From the NCBI GenBank assembly GCA_032622095.1, contig CP136064.1, positions 259,449,863-259,513,862 of the forward strand: a stretch of DNA of 64,000 nucleotides, in the 5' to 3' direction. Shown in pieces: positions 45,198 to 56,474 of the stretch; within the stretch, counting starts at the first letter, position 1, and every line of letters begins with the position of its first letter. The notes beneath the pieces were generated by a model. It was not told the DNA's origin. It saw only the letters and a program-made list of their open reading frames with translations, and made no database searches. This stretch comes from Siphonodentalium dalli (taxonomy: Eukaryota > Mollusca > Scaphopoda > Gadilida > Siphonodentaliidae). The position numbers and the translations under genes were made by a program.

Positions 45198-45491
45198 TTA
45201 ACCCTTTCAGTGCCAGGGGCCGATCTCATCAGCCCTAATTTACGGTCTGTAAAATCGGCCCTAAAAAAAATGTTATAGCTCAAAACTATCACCAAGTATT
45301 CATAGTAATAATTTTGATGCCCATGAAAAACGTAAGATTCCCTGGCATTAAACCTACAAAATAAGTCTGGCACTGAAAGAGAGTAGAATATAAGAAAAAA
45401 TTATTAAAATTGTAAAAAATTGTAAAAAATAATAACAAATGATGAAAAATTGTTAGGCCAATGCATTCTCTTATATATGCGAGGCGACCTA
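45198..45491. mobile_element. TTAA MITE cut at its hairpin apex
   Basis: Left TTAA (45198-45201) and end CCCTTTCAGTGCCAGG are present. The sequence runs into the hairpin arm (ccaatgcattctcttatata) and stops at gcgaggcgacctatg, the apex. The other half is present only at the end of copy 2 (to 48554). Confidence 0.8.
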
Positions 45492-45541
45492 TGATTTTCA
45501 AGGTTTGTTGTGATCTTTCATGAGAGTACATCATTCCCAGG

Positions 45542-45865
45542 CAAGCCTTGAAATAGGGTGTCTGTCATTTGCAGAATGAGGTCCCCAGAGGGTGAATTTG
45601 GTGATGCTACCCCGCATAGCGGGCTAGCATCACCAAATTCACCCTCTGGAATGAGGTCCCCAGAGGGTGAATTTGGTGATGCTACCCCGCATAGCGGGCT
45701 AGCATCACCAAATTCACCCTCTGGGAACCTCATTCTGCTGAGGTGTAAGCAGAATGAGGTCCCCAGAGGGTGAATTTGGTGATGCTAGCCCGCTATGCGG
45801 GGTAGCTTCACTAAATTCACCCTCTGGGGACCTCATTCTGCAAATGACAGACATCCTATTTCAAG
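45542..45865. mobile_element. hAT-like MITE with one extra hairpin (copy 2)
   Basis: The first hairpin, from gaatgaggtccccagag to accctctgg, is present twice in a row (~45576-45650 and ~45651-45726). The compact element thus became a three-hairpin element after the large duplication. Confidence 0.75.
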
Positions 45866-46544
45866 GCTTGTTCACAGGTCTGTCCTCTTCAGCAGGAAAG
45901 TTGAATGACCAGGCACGATTCACCCGACCAAAAATAGCCTACACACATTAAATGCCACATATGGCACTGCATATGCCCTCGGAACTAATCAGCCGTCCTT
46001 ATATGGCAACAGATGAGTTACAAATAGACTGCCAATTGACTTGAGGGCACTAAAATAAATCTCAGAAATTGATGATGAAGTCAGTGGGAGAAGATATACA
46101 CACACTATCTCCAGCAATCTGGGGAGTTTGGGCGGCCTTTGTTGATGCCTTTGATGACCAGAATAAGATAATGGTTATGATTTGATTATCAGGCTGTTGG
46201 GCTCAAGGTCCTTGACGAGGGTGAATTTGTGGGCAGGTATATTGGGCTTATGATTTAATTAATTAAAAATGATTAAACGGGCATGACTCACTTGAACCTC
46301 CAGGTTTACGTGAGACAGATAAAAAGTATCGATTCCACCTGCTTTATTTACTCTGGAGTTATTTGATAAAAAAATTTCACCTGTTTAAAAAATTTTCACT
46401 CAGAATTGAGACAAATGCCCTTTATTTTTATCATATCAGGAATAGATCAAAGCTCTTTATTCTGTGCTGAAGAAAAGTTGACACCTGTTTTTTTTCTAAA
46501 TTCAATGATTTCAATAAGTCTTTCTTTTGCATATGAAGTCCATA

Positions 46545-46764
46545 TACAGTAATGCCCTAAATAATCAACTCCTTAACCACAGCAGAATTATATGGGTAAT
46601 TTTTCAGGATTTATGCGGAAATATGGCTTGTAGCCTGCCGTTCATCGGAAAGTTCTCATTGAGAGCTTTCCGATGAATGGCAACAAGCCATATTTCCGAC
46701 TAAACCTAAAATTACCAATAATTCTGCTGTGGTTAAGGAGTCGATTATTTAGGGCATTACTGTA
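46545..46764. mobile_element. TA foldback MITE inside copy 2
   Basis: Counterpart of 43920-44139, with the same shared oddities. Confidence 0.85.
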
Positions 46765-47113
46765 GTTAGGTATCAACCATTGCATATAAATAAATCCCTT
46801 CCATTTTCTATAGGTCCCCAGAGAGTGAATTTGTTGATTCTAACCTGCTGTGCAGTATAGCGTCACTAAATTCACCCTCTGGGGACCTCTTTCTGAAAAT
46901 GTCAGACACACTATTTCCAGACTTGTCCCCAGAATAAAATCATTAGGTTGCATGTCAATTGACTGGAGGGCACTGAAATAAATCTCAGAAATGGATGATG
47001 AAGTGAGAGTGAGAAGATATATACACACAATCTCCAGCAATCTGGTGAGTAGGGCCCGCCTTTGATGACGAAAATAAAATAATGGTAATGGTTTGGATAT
47101 CATGCCACAGACA

Positions 47114-47545
47114 AGCCTGAGTTTAGTGTGCCTGTCATTTGCAGAATGAGGTCCCCAGAGGGTGAATTTAGTGATGCTATCCCGCATAGTGGGCTAGTAT
47201 CACCAAATTCACCCTCTGGGGACCTCATTCTGCTTAGGCCTCCTCTTCTCTGGAAAGTTTCTTTATTTTTAAATTTCTATACAAACTTCTTCACATAGAT
47301 AATCTATTTCTTTTTTAGTTTAGTTTCTCTATATCCCCAAATTGGCACATTGCATAATTGAGATTCACAATGTGTGTACATCACAATATTCTCCATTTGG
47401 GAACTTCAATCTGTGACTCCCATAGCAGATGAGACCATGCAGAATGAGGTCCCAAGAGAGTGAATTTGGTGATGAAAACCCGCTTTGCGGGATAGCATCT
47501 CTAAATTCACCCTCTGGCGACCTCATTCTGCAAATGACTGGTGCA
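47114..47545. mobile_element. hAT-like palindromic MITE in copy 2
   Basis: Counterpart of 44714-45144, with a few substitutions (agtatcacc for agcatcacc; acaatgtgtgtac for ccaatgggtgtac). Confidence 0.65.
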
Positions 47546-47588
47546 CAGAGTTGATGCTGCAGAGTTGATCAGTCGTAACCACTGTGTA

Positions 47589-48554
47589 TTAACCCTTTCA
47601 GTGCCAGGGGCCGATCTCATCAGCCCTAATTTACGGTCTGTAAAATCGGCCCTAAAAATATTATTTTTTTTTTTTTTTTTTTTAAATTTCTTTTTGTTTT
47701 GGGTTGAATTTTTTTGCGTAAGCTTAAAGGTACTCAACCCGTAAAGAGGGTCCCCATCTCAACAGATTCCAACAACAACAATCCGATCGGAGGGTCCTAT
47801 ATTACTATTTCTTTGGCTTTGGGGGTAAAAAATATTTGATTCGAGTCGAGGAACCCATCAAACAAAGCTCAGAGTTATTAGATATTGATTTTTGAAATTT
47901 GTTATAAACTCGAGATGAGTACTGCTAACTGCCGTAATCTGCTCTGGATGTGTTCTCCAAATCTATTCAAACAGACAAGGATGGATAACTCTAAAATCAA
48001 GTGGTAATTTTAACGCAATTTTGACTGAGTTCTGGGCCAGATAGTATTCCCGATAATGAAAAATAATAGATTTCTAAAATCGATATCTAACAAATCTGAG
48101 CTTTGATGGGTGACTTCCTCGACTCGAATCAAATATTTTTGACCCCGGAAGCCATTGAAATAGTAATTGAGAGGAGTTTTATCGGGTTGAGTACCTTTAA
48201 GCATGCTATAGCGAATTTAAAAACAAACTGGTTAAAACCTTAGGGGCATGTTATAACTCAAAACTATCACCAAGTATTCAAAGTAATAATTTTGATGCCC
48301 ATGAAAAACGTAAGATTCCCTGGCATTAAACCTACAAAATAAGTCTGGCACTGAAAGAGAGTAGAATATAAGAAAAAATTATTAAAATTGTAAAAAATTG
48401 TAAAAAATAATAACAAATGATGAAAAATTGTTAGGCCAATGCATTCTCTTATATATGCGAGGCGACCTATGGTCGACTCGCATATATAAGAGAATGCATT
48501 GGCACAGGGTATATGGGTTGATACAAAAATCGGACCTGGCACTCAAAGGGTTAA
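47589..48554. mobile_element. TTAA MITE, complete but split by a second TTAA element
   Basis: Left end TTAACCCTTTCAGTGCCAGG (47589), right end CCTGGCACTCAAAGGGTTAA (48554). One hairpin lies at 48434-48510. The insertion at 47724-48200 lies in the sequence that in 49456-49936 reads continuously. The two ends differ (CAGTGCC versus GAGTGCC), so the element is mosaic. Confidence 0.8.
47724..48200. mobile_element. TTAA-flanked element with AGGTACTCAACCC ends, nested
   Basis: TTAA at 47724-47727 and 48197-48200; ends AGGTACTCAACCCG and its mirror. The sister MITE at 49456-49936 shows the empty site (TTAAGCATGC on its other strand). The interior has two arms related by inversion (ctttggctttgggggtaaaa / gaccccggaagcc; gaggaacccatc / gatgggtgacttcctcg). 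TTAA duplication fits piggyBac-like or Kolobok-like elements. Relatives at 36640-37125 and 55335-55790. Confidence 0.75.
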
Positions 48555-49044
48555 AGTAACTCAAGGTCCTTTGTCACAAGGGTGAATTTGTGTGCAGGTA
48601 TTAATATTGGATACATGGTTTAACTAATCAAAAAATCACTGTGATCAGCTGGGCATGACGAATTGAAGCAGAGCTATATATTTACCATGGTATTTTCATC
48701 TATCATTCATGTGTTTGTACCTCATATGTTCATCTATATTTTTTACTCGATAACAATAGATTCTTCACACTATACATGGCTAAAAGATGAAACGACCCAG
48801 CATTGTAGTAATATGATAATTGTGTTAACGATCAGATATGATTCGTTTCAATCATCAATGATGATTTAATGAAAGTCGCAATAAAGGTTAATCATGTAAA
48901 ACCTTACTCCCGGGAAAACGACCAAGAAAGTCTGTCAAAACAATGGGATCATATGTCAAAGCTTTGATATGTATTAAGCCTGATTATGATTTTCGAAATG
49001 GTTTAAATCAAAATTTAGTAGGTCAAGATAATGGGAAATATTTT
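48555..49044. other. No gene seen
   Basis: A 68-codon + frame (48663-48869) is hydrophobic but unrecognised. No repeat family member is seen. Confidence 0.4.
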
Positions 49045-49455
49045 AAGAGGGAGGTCAATTGAATGGGGATTTCCATGCAAATCTCTGCAGCAAAAGTTAT
49101 ATATGAAGCAGTTGTCTGGGAAATAAAGCAGCCATATCATTAAACAAACATAACATTTAACTGGCGGCTGGGCTTGGTAATTTGGTAGGTTTTGCTATAA
49201 ATTTAGTTTTGATAATAATTTTTCTGGAATTACATGTACAACATTTGACCTAGTTTTGAAAAATTAACATAAAATTCTAAAATAAATACATCAACTTTCT
49301 GATGGTACACATTTCAAGCCGACCAGCCAAATAAATGTGTACTGTTTTCAATACCGCACATTAAGTCACACTCAGAAATATTTGCCACTCTGTAAATTTT
49401 TCTGAGGAGATTTGCATGGAAATTCACATTCAATACTGGTCACTTGACCTCCTCT
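49045..49455. mobile_element. Probable TIR element with gaggtcaa...gcaaatctc ends
   Basis: Left taagagggaggtcaattgaa...tttccatgcaaatctc and right gagatttgcatggaaattca...cttgacctcctct are mirror images over ~40 bp with indels. The next TTAA element begins immediately at its right edge. No duplication could be established. Confidence 0.5.
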
Positions 49456-49936
49456 GTAACCCTTTCAGTGCCAGGTCCGATTTTTTTTATCAACCCATAT
49501 ACCGTGTGCCAATGCATTCTCTTATATATGTGACTCGACCATAGGTCGCCTCGCATATATAAGAGAATGCATTGGCCTAACAATTTTTCATCATTTGTTA
49601 TTATTTTTTACAATTTTAATAATTTTTTCTTATATTCTTTAACAGACTTATTTTGTAGGTTTAGTGCCAGGGATCGAATCTTACGTTTTTCATGGGCATC
49701 AAAATTATTACTATGAATACTTGGTGATAGTTTTGAGTTATAACATGCCATGATGCCCCTAAGGTTTTATCCAGTTTGTTTTTAAATTTGCTATAGCATG
49801 CTTAAGTGTACCCAAAACAAATTCAACCCAAAAAAATCTAAAAAAATAAATAAATTATTTTTTATTTTTTTAGGGCCAATTTTACAGACCATAAATTAGG
49901 GCCGATGAGATCGGCCCCTGGCACTGAAAGGGTTAA
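49456..49936. mobile_element. TTAA MITE (CAGTGCCAGG ends), uninterrupted
   Basis: Ends CCCTTTCAGTGCCAGG and mirror. Right flank TTAA (49933-49936), left flank mutated to GTAA. One hairpin at 49507-49578. It gives the uninterrupted sequence for 47589-48554, in opposite orientation. Confidence 0.8.
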
Positions 49937-50364
49937 TTAAAGCAGTTGCCCACTGCTGCTGTACCCTGATCTTGGTTATTATATCATGTGTGCTTTTGTA
50001 GACTCTGAATACTTGTCAAATCAAACATCAATCTTTATATATAAAACCCGTCATCTGTGTATATGTGTGTGTGTGTGTGTATATATAAGTCAGTCATGCT
50101 ATTGGTGCATTTATAACTTTTCAACCATTCGTTGAATATAGCCCAAATTTGGAACACGGCCTACAGTGTGTCATAGAAGACGACTCACCAACTTTCACAC
50201 TGATTGGTCATAGAAAACATGAGATCAAAGATGGTCTAAATGACGTCATGTGATGTCGTACACAAACCCACACTTGCGTTGCTATTGTATTGACGAAATT
50301 TCCATGTGGTCAACCAAGGTGTTGTTGGAAATGGGCGCTATAAATTAATTTGTCAGTTCATGTT
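49937..50364. other. No gene; (GT)n microsatellite
   Basis: A (TG)n/(TA)n tract at ~50055-50085. The following ~250 bp look like decayed repeat but match nothing else in the window. Confidence 0.4.
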
Positions 50365-51540
50365 GAGTGGTGAATATAAGTAATGCATGTTGATTTTGTC
50401 ATGGAAGTGCATGCATGGGGTGTAGAGTCGAGACTCAAAAACATTCTATACCGTTGTTGTAAATGGGTGCTAAAGGAATCACTGAACTAAATGGTTTCCC
50501 ATAGGCGACAGTGTTAACGTTTCGGCCAAATTCACCGAATTGAAGCCTGCAAGCCATACCAGTGATGTTTACCCAGCTAGATTGACACCAGTTGATCACG
50601 AAAATGCAAGAAAAATCATAGGTCATGTGTTTACTTTTTAAAATAAATCCCCAAGTCCACGACAGGGCTATCTCACAGCCAAATTTGATCTGGAAAAACC
50701 CAGGACTACAGCAGCTAGTTAAATAAATTTCCCGCTCACAAAAATCCATTCCCACATTCATTCACCAGTTTAAATTATTTAGATATTATGTACAAATCAA
50801 ATAAACGCGATGTCATCCTTTAATAACGTGTCGCATGTATCAGGTGAAGGTCATTCTTCAGTTGCCTTCACCTTTAGCATTCCACGGTGTACTCGCTCCC
50901 CGACTCTAGAACACATTTAGCTCCCTGATTCCTATATGGTCTTTTAATTTGCCACTTCAGTGTGAATATAAGTAATGGATGTTGTCTTTGTTATGAAAGT
51001 TGTGCATTGAGTGTGGAATCGAAGGAGTATATATCTGGAAGACAGCAAATTGATATGTATAAAATAATGTTTATACAATATCAAAATGGGCTCGAAGTGC
51101 GCCGATGGGCTGCAGTGGAGGGGGCTGTGGCCATATATACACGCTGCTGAGTAAAAGCTCCCGAAGGGAGCCTGTTCAAGATCATAATGCATGTGCATGA
51201 ATTGCACAGAATAAAGGCTCTTTTTCAGTTACTGTAGTATATATAGTAATTAAGTAATATATGTTGATTTTGTTGCATTCCATATGTGCATGCATATATG
51301 TGGGTGGTGATAGAAAATACAGTTTTTAGTTAAATAAAGTGTTACCGAGCCATAGGTACATAGCGCACAAAGGGTCCCTCCGCCGCTGATTAAATGCTCC
51401 TGAATGGAGTCTGTTTTAGTTAGTAAATATAGTAGTAAAGTAATGTTTTGTTGCGTTCCATATGTGCATGCATATATGTGAGGTAGGGTGGGGAGTACAA
51501 AATACAGTTCTAGTTCAATAAAGTGTTCCAATACGCCTCC
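50365..51540. repeat. Degenerate dispersed repeat, four partial copies
   Basis: The phrase aagtaatgcatgttgatttt plus gtgcatgcat recurs in diverged form at ~50375, ~50965, ~51250 and ~51435. The last two are followed by aatacagtttttagttaaataaagtg-type sequence. The minus-strand frames here (87-108 codons) are not shared among copies, so I do not call genes. Confidence 0.5.
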
Positions 51541-52013
51541 AGTGAAAGAGAAGCTTGACCAATCCGTTGCTAATACAGAAATGAGAATGTGTTCATGAAA
51601 GCGGAGACATTTATATACCCATCATATTGATTGCAATCCCCTAGTATTATAATATAAATCAGATCCATCTAATATTGGTTGTTTTGTACTATTAATATCG
51701 GGCATACTAGGACATCTGCCCTCCCATTTAGTGGTTATCCATATCGGCAAGGTTAATGGTACTTTTATATAGAAAGGGGAACATATTGTATCCTCATTGT
51801 GTTATATTGTGCAATACTATAGCAGCACACAGCATGAGGTAGATAATAAATCCACTCCATCCTGTAGTTCATGTCTCATTATATAAACAGACATCAGATA
51901 ATAGAAAGTGCAGAAGAATTTGTATTATTGGAGGGAAATGTTCAGATGATAAGTTCAACAAACGACATACTCATCAATGATTATTTAGTATAGAAATGGT
52001 TATAGTGTGCAAT
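51541..52013. other. No gene; end of a CCCTTT-type element
   Basis: Bases 51930-51998 carry ggagggaaatgttcagatga, aagttcaacaaacgac and actcatcaatga...tttagtatagaaatgg, a known fragment type here. Nothing else is recognised. Confidence 0.5.
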
Positions 52014-52541
52014 CAAGCCTGAGTTTAGTGTGCCTGTCATTTGAAGAATGAGGTCCCCAGAGGGTGAATTTAGTGATGCTATATCCCACACAACAGGTTA
52101 GCATAACCAAATTCACCCTCTGGGGACCTCATTCTGCTTAGGCTCATCTTCTGTGGAAAGTTTCTTTCTTATTAAATTTCTATAGAAACTTCTTCACTTA
52201 GATTCTATTTCTTTTTTAGTTTAGTTTCTCTTTTCCCCCAAATTGGCAGATGGCACATTGCATAATTGAGATGTACACCCATTGAGAACCTCGATTATGC
52301 AATGTGTCATCTGCCAATTTGGGGATATATATATAGAGAAACTAAACTAAAAAGAAAATAGAATCTATTTGAAGAAGTTTCTATAGAATTTTTTTAGTAA
52401 AGAAACTTTCTGGAGAAGATGAGGCTAAAGCAGAAAGAGGTCCCCGGAGGGTGAATTTAGTGATGTTAGCCCGCAATGCGGGATCGCGTCACCTCTGGGG
52501 ACCTAATTCTGCAAATGACAGGCACACTAAACTCATGCTTG
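52014..52541. mobile_element. hAT-like palindromic MITE, long form
   Basis: Ends CAAGCCTGAGTTTAGTGTGC and the mirror ending actcatgcttg. Four hairpin layers: outer ends, agagggtgaatttagtgatg hairpins, and a central mirrored spacer (tttcccccaaattggcagat ... atctgccaatttggggatat). It is symmetric across ~528 bp. No 8-bp duplication is evident for this copy. Confidence 0.7.
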
Positions 52542-52692
52542 ACTACTATAAAAGCACTCCAGCATGTACATGTATGATCCCTGTTAATCTCTTATAGAAG
52601 AGTAGGAATTTCAAGTAATTTTATTGGGAAGGAAGTTCTTGAAGGGATAATATTATCCAATAAAAGTAACCTTCAAGTGTAATTAAGCTGAC
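52542..52692. other. Short unique spacer
   Basis: Nothing recognised. Confidence 0.3.
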
Positions 52693-52941
52693 TTAACCCT
52701 TTCATGACGGGACCTGTGCTGGTGCAGCATTAAAGACTATGTGCCAGTGCATTCTCTTATATAGGTGAGTCTCACATAGGGAGCGTCGCATATATAAGAA
52801 AATGGACTGGCTCACAAGGTCATGGTAAATATTGAAAGGCCAATGTATTCTCTTATATATAGGGAGCCTCGCATATATGAGAGAATGCATTGGCACAGGA
52901 TTTCTCAAAATTTCAGGAAGCCCCAGTCATAGAAAGGTTGA
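52693..52941. mobile_element. TTAA MITE, CATGAC-end type, two hairpins
   Basis: Left TTAACCCTTTCATGACGGGA; the right end is decayed (agtcatagaaaggTTGA). Hairpins at ~52741-52812 and ~52841-52901. The segment gcagcattaaagac (52723-52736) gives the empty site for the nested insertion in 56850-57348. Confidence 0.75.
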
Positions 52942-53863
52942 CTTAATTCTTCCAGTGATAGCAGAAAGGAGGAAACTATTTAAGAAATTAATTACTTATG
53001 AGCACTTCTAACAAGTTATTGAAGTTACAGTAATGCCCTAAATAATCTACCCCTTAACCACAGCAGAATTATGGGTAACATTTCAGGATTTAGTCGGAAA
53101 CAAGCCATATTTTCGACTAAATCCTGAAAAGTTACCCATAATTCTGCTGTGGTTAAGGGGTCGATTACTTAGGGCATTACTCTATTATCGTGCCCAATTC
53201 TAAATTTCTCTCCAAATGTCACACTTGAATGAAATTTATTTCATGTAATTTGATTTTAATACTAGCCAAAATGTCTATTTCTCTCTTGAGAACACATCTT
53301 TGCTTGGGGAATAAATAACTTTTCATGTGACGTGACACCCACATATTACACTGCTGCCACGGAAATTGAGTTTTAATTAAATTGGACATTCATTTGATGC
53401 ACTACTGAATGAAGCATATTATATTATATAGCTCAATTCTTTCAAACATTTGTGGGAGATTATGTCTTCAAACTTGTTGTTCTCCCTAGGCCCAAAGCTA
53501 CAGTAATGCCCTAAGTAATTGACTCCTTATCCACAGCAGCATTATGGGTAACTTTTCAGGATTTAGTCGGAAATATGGCTTGTTGCCATTCAACGGAAAG
53601 CTCTGGGGGGATGAATGGCAACAAGCCATATTTCCTATGATCCTACCGAAGGAATTCTGATGGAGTATTGAAATTCCCTTTTATATCGTAGGAAGTATTG
53701 AATAGTTTTCATGTTCATTTTAGGCACGCGGTATATAGGCATAGTCATACTGTACGATGCTGTTATTATTGCTGTAGTGGAAAGTAATCAAGAAATTTAG
53801 GTTATCGAGAAATAACCAACCTTATTGGCCTTATTAACCAATTATTTTATAGTATTCCGTGCA
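52942..53863. mobile_element. Two TA foldback MITEs in otherwise unique sequence
   Basis: 53026-53184 is a short copy without apex (ggaaacaagccatattttcg). 53499-53635 has the left arm and part of the right arm, then ends after ccatatttcct. Between and around them no gene is seen. Confidence 0.7.
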
Positions 53864-54063
53864 ATCCTGAGTTTAGTTTGCCTGTCATTTGCAGAATGAG
53901 GTTCCAAGAGGGTGAATTTAGTGACGCTATCCTGCATACCAGGCTAGAATCACCAATTTCACCCTATGGGGACCTCATTCTGCTTAGGCCTCATCTTTTC
54001 TGGAAAGTATCTTTATTATCAAATTTCTATAGAAACTTACCAGTATTCACATAGATTCTATTT
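53864..54063. mobile_element. hAT-like MITE, left half
   Basis: Starts caatcctgagtttagtttgc; one hairpin (gacgctatcctgcataccag); ends inside the tttctatagaaactt spacer at the start of the next element. It is probably interrupted or truncated by that element. Confidence 0.6.
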
Positions 54064-54757
54064 CTTTTTATGTTTAACCGTACCATATTAAGGTAAACAT
54101 AGTGTCAACGTCCGGATTGACCACTCGTCGTTCATCCGTCCGTCCGTCTGTCTATGTCCGTCCGTCTGTATTCACTAAAAAAAAAAATAATAATTGAAAA
54201 ACTAACACCATTATAACTCTGCCAAGGGTACCCCAAGTCACCACACCAAATTTGGTTTAAATCGGTCCAAAATCTTGTGTTATGTACTGGTAAATTTGTT
54301 TGGAGCGACATTAAATCCAATTCACAATTTCATCCCATGCCTTTGGACTACTTAGCTATTGATATGGCTATATTATTTTATGATGTCTCTTATGCCAATG
54401 TGCAGATAATCTGATAAAGAAAGCTATGGTATCTAATTTGAAATAAAGATTCAACAATACACATCACATGATATTAACAGTAGACTTGGACATCTGTGCT
54501 GCCTTGCACAGCTGAAGATATCACTCTACGGATGGTCTGAGGTCATTATAAATGTTATTGGTTAATAGAGATGTCAGCTTTCAACATAAACAATTCCTGT
54601 GATTTTTGACAGCTCTGTTATATAATTGATATTAATGGGTCAGCAGTGAGGTGGCTTATCTTAATTTATATTGTTGGTAGAATTTGATACATCATCATTG
54701 TAAACTTAAATTGGACTCTCTTAACCCAAGTATTCCATGTCCAGGTCACCTTTCACA
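54064..54757. repeat. GTCC-rich interspersed element start; rest without gene
   Basis: Starts with the weak palindrome tttaaccgtaccatattaaggtaaac, then gtgtcaacgtccggattgac and (CCGT)n, as at 18219-18310. Downstream text (accccaagtcaccacaccaaatttggtttaaat) is typical of such elements. 54330-54757 shows nothing recognisable. Confidence 0.55.
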
Positions 54758-54850
54758 TTTAACCCAAGGCTGTGGTGGTGCAGCATTACAGATCCTGTAC
54801 CAGTGCATTCTATTATATAAATTCGAGTGACCCATAAATTCCATTGTACA
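54758..54850. mobile_element. Left half of a CATGAC-type TTAA MITE, cut at the hairpin apex
   Basis: TTAACCCAAGGCTGTGGTGG, gcagcattacagatcctgta, then one hairpin arm (ccagtgcattctattatata...cgagtgacccata), stopping at the apex. Unrelated sequence follows. Confidence 0.65.
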
Positions 54851-54975
54851 TTTGTCTATACCTAACAGTATAATCTACAATTCAACACCAAAACTCTCAT
54901 TTATGATTCCGATCATAGTAATTTACTATCGTCAAGGGATGGGTTAAAATCTGCCGATCGTGATCGGCCTCTCGT

Positions 54976-55225
54976 TTAGTTTAGTTTCTCTATATCCCCA
55001 AATTGGCAGACTACACATTGCATAATCAAGGTTCCCATTGGGTTTCCATCACAATATTTACCATTTGGGAACATCAAATCTGAGTCTATGTCTCCAATAG
55101 CAGATGGGGCCATGCAGAATGAGGTCCCCACAGAGGGTGAATTTGGTGATGCTAGCCCGCTATGTGGATCGCGTCACTAAATTCATCCTCTGGGGACCTC
55201 ATTCTGTAAATGACATGCTTGTTCA
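54976..55225. mobile_element. hAT-like palindromic MITE, right part
   Basis: Spacer (ttagtttctctatatcccca, tctccaatagcagatggggc) then one hairpin (gtgatgctagcccgctatgt...gatcgcgtcac), ending attctgtaaatgac. Confidence 0.6.
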
Positions 55226-55334
55226 CATTATATACAGTTCAAGTCGGAATCGAAAATTATATAATTTTATAACCCTTTTCATACTAAATACTCATTCATG
55301 AGTAGTTCTCTTAGATAACGTTTAGATATTTAGT

Positions 55335-55790
55335 TAAAGGTACTGAATCCAATTTGATGGTCCCCATATCATCTGATTTAAACAACAATAACAACATTTT
55401 TTGAAATGCCCTTTCAGTTATCAGAATCGATTAATTGCCCAAAAATAATGCTAACCACTGTCAACTATAGTATAAAATTAACCAAACGTGTTCGTTATCA
55501 ACATTTTGTACAGCAAAATATGGCCGGATTTGTCAATATATCCAAGACCAAAGCCACTTGATTTTGTAGCTATCCATCTTCATCCACAATTTGGTCCGAG
55601 ACCATCGGTTTGACGACTTTTTACCAGGCCACCAATAACTACACATCTTGAGAAATAAAAAAATTTAAAAAACTGATATCTGATCACTCTTAGCTTTGAA
55701 GGGTGGGTTCCTCGACTTGAATCAAATATTTTTTACCTCCGAAGCCAAAGAAAGAGTTATTTGGGAGCTTGCAACCAATGAAAATTAATC
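55335..55790. mobile_element. Relative of the AGGTACTCAACCC element
   Basis: Left end TTAAAGGTACTGAATCC. The interior is inverse to 36640-37125 (gtccgagaccat; gtgggttcctcgac; ctccgaagccaaagaaa). The right edge, at ccaatgaaaattaa, coincides with the same word at the left edge of 36640, so that word probably belongs to the element end. Confidence 0.55.
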
Positions 55791-56007
55791 ATTCTATGCT
55801 TGTATTATCTTCTTGTCTGCCCATAATTTATGAGCACCCCTCAAAATGAATAATAGACCATTCCAATATATACTTTTATAACTAGGTGGGAGAATCCATT
55901 TAGTAAAGAAATGGTTTAATACAATATGCCTTTTATATGTTTAATCTGTCTTTGTCCAAGTGTCAATTTCTGGTAGGTTACTGCTTCTGTTGATTCCCCA
56001 GTACTCT

Positions 56008-56454
56008 CAAGCCATGAAATAGTGTGTCTGTCATTTGCAGAATGAGGTCCCGAGAGGGTGAATTTAGTAAGCTAACCCATTCAGTGGGCTAGCATGACTA
56101 AATTCACCCTCTTGGGACCTCATTCAGTTCAGGCCTCATCTTCTGGGAAGTATCTATAGTCTCAAATTAACATTGTTTTTAGTTACTTTTTTCCTTCTAT
56201 TCTGTTTCTATATCTCCTAATTTGCAGATGATAGAATTCATAATCGAGGTGGCTATAAATGGGTCAACATCACCAACCTCAACTGGGGAGCTTCGATCTC
56301 ATCCTAGGTCTCCCATAACAATTGAGGCCTCAGCAGAATGAGGTTCCCAGAGGGTGAAATTGGTATGCTAGCTTGCCATGTGGTATAGGTGTCATTAAAT
56401 AAACCCTTTGGGGACCTCATTCTGCAAATGACAGACACACTATTTCAAGGATTG
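56008..56454. mobile_element. hAT-like palindromic MITE with probable 8-bp duplication
   Basis: Ends CAAGCCATGAAATAGTGTG and the mirror of CAATCCTTGAAATAGTGTG. Flanking 8-mers AGTACTCT (56000-56007) and AGTACTCA (56455-56462) match 7 of 8. Two outer hairpins with a spacer between. Confidence 0.75.
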
Positions 56455-56474
56455 AGTACTCAATCTTATATTAG

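Larger units (their letters stand above)
42931..45491. repeat. Tandem duplication, copy 1 (~2.56 kb)
   Basis: It begins tgattttcaaggtttgttgt and contains, in order, a double-hairpin hAT-like MITE (42981-43234), a conserved spacer (tcagcaggaaagttgaatga, aacctccaggtttacgtgag) and a TA foldback (43920-44139). These are followed by two more hAT-like MITE pieces and the left part of a TTAA MITE (45198-45491). Copy 2 repeats the same order from 45492. The junction cctatgattttc falls at the apex of the TTAA MITE hairpin with 2 bp of shared sequence (tg). Confidence 0.88.
45492..48470. repeat. Tandem duplication, copy 2, with later changes
   Basis: Same order as copy 1. Differences: an extra ~75-bp hairpin copy at ~45652-45726, a ~235-bp deletion at 46813, and a 477-bp insertion at 47724-48200. 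It ends in the same TTAA MITE, here complete. Identity over the aligned parts is high by eye. Confidence 0.85.

Noticed and set aside
45116-45733. Frames such as EGEFGDASPLCGVASPNSPSG
   Set aside because: They translate the arms of hAT-like palindromic MITEs; similar peptides come from either strand because the DNA is palindromic.
50435-50761. 108-codon minus-strand frame
   Set aside because: No domain, no repeat of the frame in the related sequence nearby, and no gene-like context.
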